Source: Coprinus comatus (taxonomy: Eukaryota > Basidiomycota > Agaricomycetes > Agaricales > Agaricaceae). From it: a stretch of 64,000 nt of DNA. The stretch spans positions 1,798,001-1,862,000 of the forward strand of contig JAWPGT010000002.1 of assembly GCA_034638255.1 (NCBI GenBank). The letters are read 5' to 3'. Positions within the stretch are counted from its first letter, which is position 1. The number at the start of each line of letters is the position of its first letter. Both the position numbers and the translations under genes were made by a program. A model generated the notes under the pieces. It had not been told where the DNA came from, did no database searches, and saw only the letters and a program-made list of their open reading frames with translations. This document shows, piece after piece, positions 46,714-59,042 of this stretch.

Positions 46714-48451
46714 TATTAGTATTAGTTCTGGTTAGGTTCCGGTTAAAGCCGATGAACCCTTGGTCTCTTGGATGACTTGGTAACTTTTTTTCTTGGTAGG
46801 ATAATTTCTACTTTACATACCAGTTAATGCTGGTATTTTTTTGCATTTGCATTTGCTTTGAAGGACTTTGGGCATTTTTGGATTTGGATTTTGATATCAC
46901 TCACATTCATTTATTCATCTGCATTCATTCAATTCAATCATTCAATCTTATACCCATATTCATTCATTCAGGAAAACGACGGTTGATTTACTTGCAGTAT
47001 TTATTCATATATTGGGACTTTTTCTCTCTTCTTTTTTGTACATATATACATACATACCTGCTTGATGCATCGTAAATATAACTCAGGGTGAGGTATTATT
47101 CAATTTGAACAATAGATTTTTTGGATAAAGATAAATCAATACAAATACCCCACTATCTATGTCTTCGATCGAGTACGTAACAGTACAATATAAACATGTA
47201 CCACACGTCGGTTCTTTGTGTGCTACATAGCTAAGATGTTATAATATTAAGAAATGATATATGGAGGTGGTTGTCTTATTCCTTCTGCTGACCCAAACAA
47301 TGCCATGGTTCCCCTGCCCCCACGAACAACCTGAGATTTTCAGAGCATTTCTCAACCTTTTTGAAGTCATACGAAGGGGTCAGCATCAGGGCTGTCAATT
47401 GCCTATATTCAATTCAAAGTTGATATTGATCCTGTTAGGGTTACAAGAATAGAAATAAATGTATGTACACTGATTTTAACCTCAGCGTTTCTCATGATGG
47501 TATTAATAACAGGTCGTAAATGGATAAAGCTGGCAAAAGATTAAATCGGGACTTTCATAACCAATCGTAGCGAAATGGTCACAACTTATAGACCTCTCGG
47601 TTTGCTCTGGGAGTAGAGGCATAATGTAGCGTGGCGAGCAATTGAAAACCGCGGCAGTCAAGAAGTTATAACTTCGCGATCAAACGTTGTTACTAACCTT
47701 GATTGATCTTATCTTTTGGCGATAAGGATTATCTTATATAGATGTTAATGTTGAATCGTAAGGTTGACAAGAGGAACCTAGGCATATGGCAAGGTAATAA
47801 TTGAATAGAGATATCCGAGAAATTCCAAGAGAAAAATTTTAATGTTCGCACGCAAATTTATGTGCTGACGAATGCATTCGTCAGCCTGCATTATAACTGG
47901 CTATATAAACATTTTGACTTTTATACAAGTATCGGTGACCAGTGGCTGAGAAGTGAGAATATATTGCCTCAAAGATGGTTTAGCCACGTTCGAAGCCAAA
48001 TTAAGTTAGGTTCATGTTGCAATAATACGTCACTGTGTTTCTAAGAATATCTACAACTGGACTATGATAAATTACACAAGATGCTATACACAGAGTTCGA
48101 ACAGAATGCAAGAATAATGTGTACTCATACCTGCGGCGGAAGGAATAAATCCGCGGCAGAAGCTGCTCTTTTTATCAGATGGGTGTCACCGGCGGCGACC
48201 GCTTATTTCTCTTGGATTGAAACATCGAAAGGATTGGTCCTTGCTGTGCTTAATCATTGCAGGAACCCTTCGGAAATATGTGGGTACACAAAGATACCGC
48301 ATGATCGTTTATGTTGACGATGTCAGATCCACCTTCTTAATGGTTACTTCTTTAGATCTGATTTCTCAGCAGGATAGAGGACTCGTATAAAAATGCTAAC
48401 GATATCTTTACTTTCCATACCAGTTTTCTATACCAGAATATTCTAGCTACA
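46714..48451. other. Intergenic region
   Basis: 1.7 kb without a recognised gene. The first 400 nt are T-rich and probably 3' UTR of the 7TM gene. Open frames at 47261-47452 and 48081-48317 have no family features. No tRNA-like structure was found by eye. Confidence 0.5.
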
Positions 48452-50090
48452 ATGTCTGCCATCCCTAAGACTGCTCGTGAATACCGAATCACTGAGGTAA
48501 AAGCGATATCATCAACCTCACATTCGTTTCTAACCATGGATCTTCCTCATAGCTCGGTACCTACCGCAATCTCAAAATCAACGAAAAGGTTGTCGAAACA
48601 CCTGGACCTTTAGAGGTGTTGGTTAAAGTGCATGCCGTCTCTCTTCAGGTTAGTTCGAGGACAATAACCACACATATCATTATTTCAAATCTAACTCCCT
48701 TTACAGTACCGCGATCTGTTCATTTCAAAATCCAATTTGAGTTTCACCGATACGTACGTTAAACAATATCTTTACATCTACCAAGTAAGCTAAGGCTCTT
48801 GAACAGCTTCCCGAACAATTTGGTTCCATGCTCAGACATGGCAGGTGAAATTGTTGCATTGGGTCCTGGTGTTAAGGAATGGAATGTCGGCGATCGTGTC
48901 TGTTCCGACTATGCCACGGATCACATCCATGGAGAGATGACCCCCGAGGCTCAGGCGACATCCTTAGGTGGTCAAACTCCAGGTGTTTTGACCGAGTATC
49001 GCACTTTCCCTGCTCATGTACGTTCACATTATTGTTATCTCTTTGAATTCGACTGAACTTCATTGCGATAGGCTATGGTCAAAATCCCAGACTATCTAAC
49101 TTACGAGCAGGCTTCAACTTTGCCGTGAGTAACTACTTGATGTAGATCCGCTCTCATGGGTTTCTGATGAGACCTTGATAGTTGTGCTGCAGTTACTGCA
49201 TATAATTCTTTGTATGGTTCAACTCCCATCAAGGCTGGAGACTGGGTCTTGGTTCTCGGAACTGGAGGTGTATCCATGTGAGTGGACATATTCTAATAGT
49301 ACATGATTAATCCTACCAAGCATATTGACAAACTCTTTCATAGGTTTGCTCTCCAATTCGCTTCTAGCGCTGGAGCTAATGTCATCGCTACATCATCTTC
49401 GGATGAGAAGCTTAAGATTGCTACAAAGCTTGGTGCTAAATATACTATCAACTATAACAAATATCCTGATTGGGACCAGGAGGTTTTGAAAATCGTATGT
49501 TTCCTTCCCCTCTCTTGTCATGACATATTTATCTGACGGATACATATCTGTACTAGACAAACGGTGTTGGTGTAGACCACGTTGTTGAGGTTAGTATACT
49601 CTTACTTCATTTGAAGCTTAAATCAAATGTTACTTTCTAGGTCGGTGGTGATGGAACTCTCCCTAAGAGTATGAAATCCCTCAGAATGGGAGGACTCATC
49701 GGAATTGTTGGTTTCCTCGACACTGTAAGTCACAAGTTCTTTGAGTATGCACTTGGTGCAGGAAGATTCCGACCACCTATGTAGAACGTTCCACCCACTG
49801 GTAGCTTCAGCTACGACACTGTCGTTGGTGCCGTTAATATCCGTGGCGTTCAAATCGGTTCTGTTGTTCTGTAAGTCGTTTTTCAATCCCGGTTTTTCCT
49901 TCTCTCGAGAAACTGATTGGATATTTCCTGACATTAGATTCAAAAATATGATTCGCCATATGGAGGCTAACCCTGAGAAAACTCTTCCCCTGGTTGACAG
50001 AGTCTTCCCATTCGAAGAGCTGCTGAGGCTTATGCTTACCTTGAATCACAAAAGCATGTCGGAAAGATTGTAATCAAGGTTGCCCAGTGA
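48452..50090 (+). CDS. MDR-superfamily oxidoreductase (zinc-independent alcohol dehydrogenase/quinone reductase-like), copy 1
   Basis: NAD(P)-dependent medium-chain reductase, cytosolic. Exons start [24 protein letters not shown]. Blocks: [108 protein letters not shown] (Rossmann glycines); [60 protein letters not shown]. The four structural zinc cysteines are absent, so zinc-independent. Near 50013-50020 the frame slips: cattcgaagagctgctgagg lacks one base for PFE(R/E)[15 protein letters not shown], which continues to VIKVAQ and TGA at 50088. The paralogue at 55569 has this region intact, so this is a sequencing indel or an early pseudogene. Eight or more introns at positions matching copy 2. 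Confidence 0.82.
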
Positions 50091-52234
50091 TCCAATGTAC
50101 ATCAATAATTAGAATATTATTAAATATGTTTAAGTTGTGATAATATTGATAGAACATCGCGCATATAAGCACACGAGTAGATACCAACATTATAAATCTA
50201 AACCGGCAAGAGACTAGTACATTGATAGTTGGTGAGTATAGGATCAAGAAAGGCGAACTCGCGGGAATTGTTATCCTCGCGGTCAGGCGTGCAGTGCTAA
50301 AAATACATAATTTCAAGTAAATTTCAAAATGGAGGTAAGTACTAGTAGGTATTCACTAAGAATCGCTACCCTCACCGACGATAGGATTACAAGTCGAACT
50401 AATAGTTACGGCCAGGAAGTTGAGAACAGTGAGGCATCATTACTTGTAGCAGATTTGAGGTCTTTGTAACACTGGATAAGACCTGTGATGGAGTTATCGA
50501 CCGGGATGGAGCAGCGGGTAGGATGGGTGACGATTAAGGTAGCCAATATACGATTTTGTAGCAAGAAGAGAAAAATTATTTTGCATTGTTCAGGTGTGGA
50601 AAGGTACAACCCCCAATTTGGCGTCGACTATAAACGATTAGATGGTACAAGTTCAGGAAAAGGAAGAGTGGAGTGTGAGTGGTGGCGATGTGCGAATGAA
50701 TAGATGAATAGAGTGGGTCTCAAAGATTGGGAAGTCGAACTATTAAAAGTCATGAACCCAGGAGCTGGACCAATTACAGTTCTGACTCCCGAGAGACTTG
50801 TTATGATTGTTGTTGTATCACCGAAACTAGTACTGATTGTCCGTTGACAGAAAAAGAACAACCTATTTTTCAACGTCAACTTTGAGCCTCGCCTTCATCG
50901 ACTAGGGATGTTAGACCCATGAGTCTATATTTCAGTATTGTGAATATAATAAGATATAAGTCAATGTTGCAAAATTAGGTGAAGATGCAAGGCTAGTCAT
51001 TTGTTTACCATTTAGATAAAACACAATGCGGCCTCAAAGGGGGTTCAATCACTAGAAGATGATCAGGATGTTCCTCTTGACAGTTCTCATGTTGTTCATA
51101 AGAATGTAATCGCTGCGTTAATGATTATGTGAGGTGTTTTTGTGTCAGCAGAAGGACTGCCACTTGTCGCATATTTTGGTGTCCTAAACAATGAAGCACA
51201 AGAAACATTTTAATGGCCCACGGACTTTTTTGAATGTATTATATCTGTATCAACTGGGACATAGCTGACTTTATGAAATCGACGAGTCAATTGGAAGAAG
51301 AAGAAACATCTGTGAGTTTGGTCAGGTAGGATCATTTAAAGTTAAGGTTAGTTGTTTCAAGTTTGACCTAAGTTTGGAATTAATTATGTTATTGGGGGGA
51401 CCGTGAGATAAAAATTTAAGTTTCGTCATGTAAGATATTTGTTACTTGCTCATTGACACCACCACCGACAAAAGAATATGGTGTAAGGATCTAAAATGAT
51501 CTGCTTCTATCTTCCATGTTACTCTGAACTGACATGGCATACACTTCATATTACCATAAATCACCTCAGGGGAATTCTTTCAGCGCAACGTGAACTACAA
51601 ATCCTCCCAGGTGGAGTCGAGAAAAGGCACCCCCCAAAATGGACCTCTCTATCTCCCTAAGCTAGGTTTCCTGGAATTTAAAGTAGCTACAACTTCAAAA
51701 TTCCAACCTTTGCTTTTTTGTGGATTTTGAAGATTTGTTTACAACGAAATACTTCACCCGACTTGAGCCTCAAGGTCTCAAAAGTCTTTGAACTACCCCG
51801 GGCCATTATGGAATAGAAAGAAGATGTGATGGTGTTCATGGACACATTCATGGACACATTGTCATTGTCGATTCATCACGCAAACCATCCGAAATCCTAA
51901 GTGATCTGACATACGTGGGTACGACCATATTTTTCTCTCCGTATTCATGAACCTTAGTGACGAAATTTTGACTCGGTAGAACATATACCCCTAGCTTCGG
52001 TGCCACACGGCGTTCTCAGTTAAAATATGTTTTATGCTCCACAGATGCTTTGCCGATATGGAACGAAGGTTGCAAACGCAGTCGTAGGATTCAATGAATT
52101 CATAATTCGCCAACATCGAAAAACAAGGAACAGTAACCCTCTCCCATCTCTCAGAAACAGTTAAAAGGGACGACCTTCGACCTGATCTCTTCAGTCGAAC
52201 AACAGTTCAACTACAAACAAGCCTCTCTAACATC
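50091..52234. other. Long intergenic region upstream of the hydrophobin
   Basis: 2.1 kb with no recognised gene. It probably holds the hydrophobin promoter; a TATA-like ttaaaaggg is at 52161-52169, about 70 nt before the ATG. A short tandem repeat (ttcatggacaca twice) occurs at about 51835-51860. Confidence 0.5.
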
Positions 52235-52683
52235 ATGCAATTCAAGCTCTCTGCTCTCATCGCTACTACCTTCGCTTCTATCGCCCTCGTTGGTGCTATG
52301 CCAGCTGGCGGCGGCGGTCAATGCAACACTGGTCCTATTCAATGCTGCGAGAGCGTTCAGAAGGCCAGTGACCCCTCTGCCGCCTTGATTCTTGGACTTT
52401 TAGGCATCGTCCTTGAAGACTTGAATGTCCTCGTTGGTCTCACTTGCACCCCCGTCACCGTCATTGGTGGTGGTGGAAACTCTTGGTATGTATTTTACGG
52501 ATTTTAACTTGTTTTCAGAACCAGTGGCTCATATTACTATCATAGCACCGCTCAAACCGTCTGTTGCAAGAACAACGATTTCTGTAGGAGCTCATCATAT
52601 TTTTCTTTCAAAATGTGGTCTAATATATGATTTTAGCTGGACTTATTGTCATTGGTTGCACCGCAGTCAATATTGACGTCTAA
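52235..52683 (+). CDS. Class I hydrophobin
   Basis: Small secreted amphipathic protein that self-assembles at air-water interfaces and coats hyphae and fruiting bodies. Exons 52235-52485, 52546-52583 and 52637-52683 splice to 111 residues. Signal peptide MQFKLSALIATTFASIALVG is cleaved around AMPA. The eight cysteines are at 30, 37, 38, 71, 84, 90, 91 and 104, giving C-x6-CC-x32-C-x12-C-x5-CC-x12-C, inside the class I range. The long second loop (LILGLLGIVLEDLNVLVGLT) is typical. The third and fourth Cys groups are only seen after splicing. It lies between two related MDR genes. Confidence 0.95.
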
Positions 52684-53177
52684 ATCATACGAATCGTGAA
52701 CCCTAACTATGATTTTGAACAAACCTATGCACCTGTTGAATGTTGCGTTATGTACCTAGTGATTAAATTGTAAACCTTGTAAAACTAACTGAATGTTGAT
52801 CTTGAAGATTCTCGTGAACTAATAAGGCTTAGACGCCCTCGAGGAGTGGCGTGCGACATAAGAAACATGATTGATTAATTGTTTCTGAGTCATAATTCGG
52901 AGTAACCTTGGAAGGCCTTCGAGGCGGCTCTGAACTGAGAAAGATTCAAAATTTCAGATTTAGTGGTTATGTGTATTCAATACATCAAGTCCGTTACCTT
53001 ATTTTTAGGGTCGTAAAATAGCCGTTCGATAATACTTAAGTAGTGGACAAGCACTCGAGTAAAGACCCTCATAAGTTTATACTTTTATAAATATATTCCA
53101 AATCAAATGTCCATCATCGTGTTTTTTTAGGGTCACAAACAGCCGGTACATAGTAACTAAATACCCAATCTAGCGTG
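52684..53177. other. Intergenic region with diverged direct repeats
   Basis: No gene. Two related stretches, starting TTTTTAGGGTC at 53002 and 53124, both continue to a variant of AAAACAGCCGGT and are spaced 122 nt, suggesting an old local duplication. Confidence 0.45.
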
Positions 53178-53184
53178 CCTCAAC

Positions 53185-53289
53185 CCAGACTCCTTCCCAG
53201 TCCACGTGATCGCTTCCTTTTATAGCAAACTTGTGAACAAGAGCTAGTCGCGACAGCGGACTGGCACATCTTGTGTGTGGCTTTATTTG
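53185..53289 (+). repeat. Left terminal inverted repeat of the MITE
   Basis: Pairs with 53948-54052. Contains CACGTG at about 53201-53206 and the complement of CTATAAAAGG near 53214-53226. Confidence 0.85.
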
Positions 53290-54052
53290 GTCTGGAGCTT
53301 CCACTAACCCGTGTGAATGTACAAACAGCGGGTGCATCATGCGTACCATATCCTATTTCGGAAGTCATGCAATAGGGAAGGCGGGGGTCATCTTGATAAC
53401 TTACATGAGGAAACATGAGTCGTGTATTAGATAAATAAAAACAGGGAAACCATTATGCCTTTCACACTACCATCTCTCTCTCCGCCACATTTACCTCGGA
53501 TCAGTGCCACTCTCATCAACTCCAACTCTTAAGTGTAGTAGTATACTGTTATAACTTTACAAGTAACAAGCCTACAGGCTACAACTCACGAATGAATAGA
53601 GCTTCATTGGAACTTAATGACAATGTCACACCTTATACTGATCATCTTTCAGGATCATGGAACACTACAACAACCTAATTGATCTAATATTGCAGACCTT
53701 TTTTTGCATATGCATGAACCTGACATCACATTTAAATGGGCTTTTGAGAATCAATACAGTAAAAAGTAGACTAAAAATAGAAATAATTATGATGACGGGG
53801 GGTTGAATAAACATTTTCACGCCGATGCATATGGCAGTTCTTCTCAGCCTCTTCTGATATCAGACTTCCGCTGTTACTCAATTGGGTAACTGGGCGTGGA
53901 AAGTACGCGTTGTTTACTAGGTTCACACGGGTCTCAGAAGCTTGTATCAAATAAACCCACACACAAGATGTGCCAGTCCGCTGTCGCGACTAGCTCTTGT
54001 TCACAAGTTTGCTATAAAAGGAAGCGATCACGTGGACTGGGAAGGAGTCTGG
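53186..54052. mobile_element. hAT-like non-autonomous MITE with 105-nt terminal inverted repeats
   Basis: The sequence at 53185-53289 is the reverse complement of 53948-54052 with one mismatch in 105 nt. Termini read CAGACTCC inward from each end, similar in style to hAT ends, which usually begin CA(G/A). Immediately outside are 53178-53185 cctcaacc and 54053-54060 tctcaacc, an imperfect 8-nt (7 of 8) direct repeat as expected for a hAT target-site duplication. The 660-nt interior has no transposase or other coding potential. Each arm has CTATAAAAGG and CACGTG oriented toward the outside. Superfamily assignment is inference from ends and duplication length. Confidence 0.65.
53948..54052 (-). 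repeat. Right terminal inverted repeat of the MITE
   Basis: Reverse complement of 53185-53289 with one mismatch. Contains CTATAAAAGG (about 54012-54021) and CACGTG (about 54030-54035) pointing out of the element. Confidence 0.85.
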
Positions 54053-54599
54053 TCTCAACCCTCCATTTTCCACTTTTTATATATTTAGATATAGTAAATG
54101 TTCTGGTACCGAAATGTTCATATTCAAAATCGAGTCCATCCGAGCTATATTCGTCATCATCGCCTTTGAAGTTAAGTGCGAGTACTCAATCAAATCATCG
54201 AGGCTGTGAACTGAAGCAACCATATCCAATATTAAGAATTTACTACCCTCTTCCTCATATTCTTTCGTGCCGTCATAGCAAATAATACGGCCAGTCCCTT
54301 TATCAACACCAAGTACACCCAGATGGAATTTTGAGTCGTCGTAGTACCCAATGCCGAAGCTCCGTAGTAGTGTAATCTTCCTTTGGTTCGTCCAGTCGTG
54401 CGACGCCCTGAATTGACTCGATATATTTGGCGAGTATGATCCAAAGTTGCTTTGATTGGATAATATTATACCACGCCGGACAAACCTACGAAACAGGTGT
54501 ACATTAGCCCCTTTAGAAGACTATTTTTCAGTACGAGATGAACACTCAAGAACTCCTGATACCCAAGAAGTTGGAAAATTTGACCTAGCATCTCAGGGG

Positions 54600-55401
54600 A
54601 TAGCTTAGTTATAGGACCTCCAGGTTCCATATTGGGATCAGTTTGAATGCGAGAGTGAATTTGGGTTGCATATCACTTTGCTTGTGAAGAGGTTTGGGAG
54701 AGTGGTAACCAGTAGGCATAACTATTATGTGTTCGCTTTGGCTTGTCAGGACAACGGGCATGTTTATTCGGCTATCACCGGATGTGTATATCAATATACA
54801 ACAACACATAGAAGCTTGTACTCTCTTGTACTTACCAGACAATACCTTCTTAAAAATAACTACGGACGCTAGCAATCACCCTACGAGTCATTATGCATTC
54901 TTTTTAGTGAGTTGAAGTTGAACTGTATGACTCTTTTTTTTTTCGTAAAAGGTGAATTCACGAAGTCCGTTATATTGAAGGAGGGGTCCGAAAATGACTT
55001 GGAAGTTGGCTTATTTGTCTTGATGCCATCACAAGTTTTTATGAATAATTTGCAGTGCACACAGAATCCATCGGTGAAGGACTTGGCATCGGTATTGATG
55101 GATTTATTGGCAGGAAAGACCTTGCTTTATTTATTATACCATTGCACCCCCGCCTACCCCTCTCGGACCACAGAACCTCGACCAGGAATGCCAGCAGGAA
55201 TTCTCTTTTGGGAGGCCATTGAGGAGCTATGACGACTCCTTTAAGTCTGCGAGGACCAGATCAAGGATCAGATCGACAACTTTTCATAGTGCTAATCCAC
55301 CAATGGATCAATATCTCGATCTTGGGTCAAACATCGAGCATCCAGTCACTCCATTGGGATTGGCTCTCGTTCTTAATGAACACACACGAATGCTAATGTG
55401 A
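54600..55401 (+). pseudogene. Possible decayed gene, C-terminal part of an unknown protein
   Basis: Several open pieces on the plus strand look protein-like but do not join cleanly. One reads EFGLHITLLVKRFGRVVTS with ALACQDNGHVYSAITGCVYQ at about 54650-54800. The next reads FTKSVILKEGSENDLEVGLF at about 54957-55016. The last, in another frame, reads TPLGPQNLDQECQQEFSFGR, SYDDSFKSARTRSRIRSTTF and HPVTPLGLALVLNEHTRMLM, ending at 55401. The terminal piece resembles the disordered tails of fungal membrane proteins. No family was recognised. Either an intron-rich gene I could not resolve or a pseudogene. Confidence 0.3.
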
Positions 55402-55568
55402 CAAACTCCTAACCTACGCCTCGGTATGATGTCATCAAGCTCCCTGTTGTATGACGTCAACCACTCACGTCCGTATGCTCTGGTCAATTAGGATGCATCA
55501 ATGTGTCTCAAGGATTTACTTAAAAGCGCCTTTTTTAACCTCTCTCTTCCACACAGCCCACATTTACA

Positions 55569-57228
55569 ATGCCAGCTCTTCCCCAGACTACTCGTGAATA
55601 CCAATTGACCGAGGTAATAATAGGAAATGTTTACCGTCTAGTGTTCCTAATCTCTCTGTTAGATCGGCACATATGAGAATCTCGTCATTAAGGAGAAAAA
55701 TGTTCAATCCCCAAAAGCCCTCGAAGTACTCATTAAAACACATGCCGTTTCTCTTCAGGTTAGTTCTAGGCAAAAGTCATCCCAAACTGCCATGTTGATG
55801 TCATTATATATAGTATCGTGATCTAAGTATAACTAAAGGCAGTTACAAAGCTGGGTATGTCGATATATCAATTACAACTCGCAAAGCAACATCTTAAAAA
55901 CGATTTTAAATTACCAGTGGTCCTGGTTTGGTTCCATGTTCGGATATGGCAGGTGAAATCATTGCCTTAGGTGAAGGTGTCACAGACTTGAAGGTCGGTG
56001 ACCGTGTCTGTGCCAACTTTGCTTTGGACCACCTCTACGGAGATACAAACAAGAATATACAAGATACGTCCTTGGGAGGACAAGCCCAAGGTGTATTAAC
56101 CGAATATCGGACCTACCCCGCCCATGTATGTCCTTTGTCTCATACTTCGTGAATCTGTTTGTCTGACTGTCACCCCCTCCAGGCTATTGTCAAATTCCCC
56201 GACTTTTTCTCTTATGAGCAGGCATCGACTTTACCGTGAGTTATAATTGCCTTATAATTAAACATATCCATTTCAACTGACAATCGGATGTGTGTTACAA
56301 CAGATGTGCAGCAGTTACTGCGTACAACGCTCTTAATGGTCCAAAACCACTCAAAGCTGGAGATTATGTCTTGGTCCTTGGAACCGGAGGAGTATCCATG
56401 TAAGTACCTCGCCTACCGTACTGAACCTTGTCTATTGAATTCTCACAATGCGTTGGTGTTCCAGCTTTGCTTTACAGTTTGCTGTTGCCGCTGGGGCTAT
56501 TGTTATCGTTACATCTTCTTCCGATGAGAAGTTGAAGGTTGCTAAGAAACTCGGTGCTAAGCATACTATCAATTATAATAAAGTGCCTGATTGGGACAAA
56601 GAAGTTTTGAAAATAGCAAGTCGTTTGTTTCACTTGTTCAATACCTTTTTTCTTCTCTTCTAACGGACTCTGTTTATAGACATCAGGTGTGGGTGTAGAC
56701 CATGTTATCGAGGTTTTTGGATTCTGCATTTTGTTGTTTAATCTAAATTAACCATTCCTATTTAGGTTGGTGGAGAAGGAACTCTCCAAAAGAGCATGAA
56801 ATCGGTTAGATGGACGGGATATGTCCATATAGTTGGATTTTTAACTGGTATTGTAAGTCTTAACAATGTTTTAGCTGTGTATGGTGTATGAATGCTTATC
56901 CTTAATTTGCCGTTTTTCGTACTTACAGGGACAAGACGTTGGTGATATGATACATGCTATTATCGGAAGTGCTTTATTCCTTCGGGGTATTCAGGTTGGC
57001 TCTGTTGCACAGTAAGTATTTTTCCTGGTGAATGTGGCGATAACAAACATATTAATATCGAATATCTCAATCATCAGGTTTAAGGATATGAATCGCCTTA
57101 TCGAAGCCAACCCAGACAAAACTGTTCCTATAATTGATAAAATATTCCCATTCGACAAGGCTATTGAAGCTTTTGCATACTTGGAATCGCAAAAGCATGT
57201 CGGAAAGATTGTCATCAAGGTTGCCTAG
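55569..57228 (+). CDS. MDR-superfamily oxidoreductase (zinc-independent alcohol dehydrogenase/quinone reductase-like), copy 2
   Basis: Paralogue of 48452-50090, same strand, fully in frame. Start [24 protein letters not shown]. Blocks: [111 protein letters not shown] (Rossmann); [105 protein letters not shown]. No structural zinc cysteines. Intron positions match copy 1. Substrate unknown; copies differ at many residues, so this is not a recent duplication. Confidence 0.87.
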
Positions 57229-57382
57229 GCCCTAAAGGAACAATTTATATATCTATTACAAAATAGTATAATATACATCAGACAGAACAGTATATATTCC
57301 AACTAGTTATTAACACAACGATAAAAGTCAGCGAACGAAATGAATGTCCTCTGTGTTCTACAAATGAATTAAGTCGTGATAA

Positions 57383-58470
57383 TTATGGACCCACAACTTG
57401 AAGCTCGGATGAGGAATGTAGGCTAGTCTTCTTTGAAGACAAGAGGCCCAATATACAATGTATAATTTCGTTCAAGGTGTTGATGAGCATGACTAGAGCC
57501 AGGATCTGTCCAAATGGCCATGCATCATCTTCGTCCACAATTTCAAGATGTTGATTCTTCTGAACCTATTGATAAGATGAATTAACCTAGGTGATCAAAC
57601 CTCAGGTCATAACTAAATAACTCACGTATAGTTCAAGCATAACCACAGCGTATACGGATGAGCTAAAAGCCTTAATGAGCAAGAAGTCGCGTCTTTTTTT
57701 TCAGACGAAGTCGTAACCTACATAAGCAACATGACGTTTTCAACGCCAATTAGTAAGGAAAGCTGTTCTTGTACTCCATTTCCATTTCCAAACTCTCGAT
57801 ATCCCCAAGAAAGTGAGAGAAGAAACGAGAACATATAAAGCACAGTACCAAATCCTCCTATACCCAATGTAACTATCCATAACACTCGGAGCCAAAGTAC
57901 CGTGGCGCGAACGGGGACAAAGACAAATATATATTTGATCATGTCATTGCACCGAACAACATCTGTAGGGCCGAATGTTGGTGCTGTTGCCCAGACATAA
58001 AGTGCCCAACCGTTAAATAGGAATACAATGGAAATGGTGACGATAATGGTTAATATCCTTCTGGGAGATGTAGATCTGTAGCGTCCTGAAATCGTAGTGA
58101 ATAATGCAGTGTAGTATATAGTATAAATAATGATCATACCTAAAGGAAAAACGCCAATACCCAAGAAGAAGAGCATATGAAGGATGAATATTGCATGATA
58201 CAACGTCAACTTGTGTTGTGATGTTCGAATAATAGCCGTAACGAGTAAAGCAAATCCACTGATGGTGCCATTGGTGAGGAGAACTTCAAGTAGGGGGATG
58301 GTGGCAGGTATTCGAGGTATTGCAGCGATTAAGAGAGCAGTCGTATAGAGGTTGATGCGAACCTGATATGGGATCAATCAATGGTAACAACCATCAGTTG
58401 AATCACAATGAGGACCTACCCCAATGCCTGTGATATCTGGGTCAACATCAAAACACCCTTGGCTGCTCAT
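57383..58470 (-). CDS. Uncharacterised basidiomycete multi-membrane protein
   Basis: Spliced product starts MSSQGCFDVDPDITGIG-VRINLYTTALLIAAIP, a DPD(I/V)xGIGVR opening that I recall from many uncharacterised basidiomycete membrane proteins. Exons continue TNGTISGFALLVTAIIRTS, AIFILHMLFFLGIGVFPLG, RYRSTSPRRILTIIVTISIV, NGWALYVWATAPTFG, MIKYIFVFVPVRATVLWLRV and GGFGTVLYMFSFLLSLSWG. Then, via two introns whose joined frame stays open, ISSVYAVVMLELYVQKNQHL, EDDAWPFGQILALVMLINTL and a short tail ending GP with TAA at 57383. About seven membrane segments, roughly 300 residues. Stopping at 57718 would truncate the last membrane segment and the tail. Function unknown. Confidence 0.7.
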
Positions 58471-59042
58471 GCGAGGGATATAGGAAGAGAGAACAACGGT
58501 ACAGGGAAGAAAGGGATTGTGTAGGGCAGATTGTTTCCTTGTGGACTTGATATCCTTTTTGTATTTTCCCCTTTGAGAGTGTTATTCATTTAATGTCCGT
58601 GTCATCTGATCTTGGCAGTACAGGCACTGCGCTATAAGTACAGATGAATGTACTTGGAGCTTCATTCAGTGCCTCAGGTCTCCAGCCCTTTGTTACTATT
58701 TATAGAATGCGTGATAGACTGTCAATCGACACATCAAAAGCCGACATCCGAATCGAATCCGAATGAGCCCACATGCCAATATTGAATGAGTTTTATGTAG
58801 TATTTGGATGATTCGAACTATCAGAGATCCCGACTCACCACAGGCCAAATTTTGTGTTTCCCTCTGAATCTTGAGTAGTGGCTTAGCTTTGTTTTGTTTT
58901 GTTTTGAAGGAAACAAAAACTTTTTCTTGATTGTAAATAATTGACTACACACTTTCAGGTTAACTTTGGTGCCTGCGACAGGGGGAACGGAATGGATTGG
59001 TTCTGGTAAAAAAAAAAGATACGGAATTGCGCAGAGATAGCA
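58471..59042. other. Intergenic region
   Basis: 572 nt with no recognised gene. It has a short TTTTG repeat near 58891-58907. It lies upstream of the membrane protein and downstream of the oxygenase. Confidence 0.5.

Noticed and set aside
48081..48317. Small ORF of 78 codons before MDR copy 1
   Set aside because: No family features, no intron or promoter support.
52425..52676. Alternative 83-codon frame over the hydrophobin
   Set aside because: It reads introns; the spliced 8-Cys hydrophobin explains the locus fully.
53180..54285. Matching short peptides (MCQSAVATSSCSQVCYKRK) on both MITE arms as a duplicated gene
   Set aside because: The identity comes from the terminal inverted repeats, the two frames lie on opposite strands, and flanking codons do not agree.
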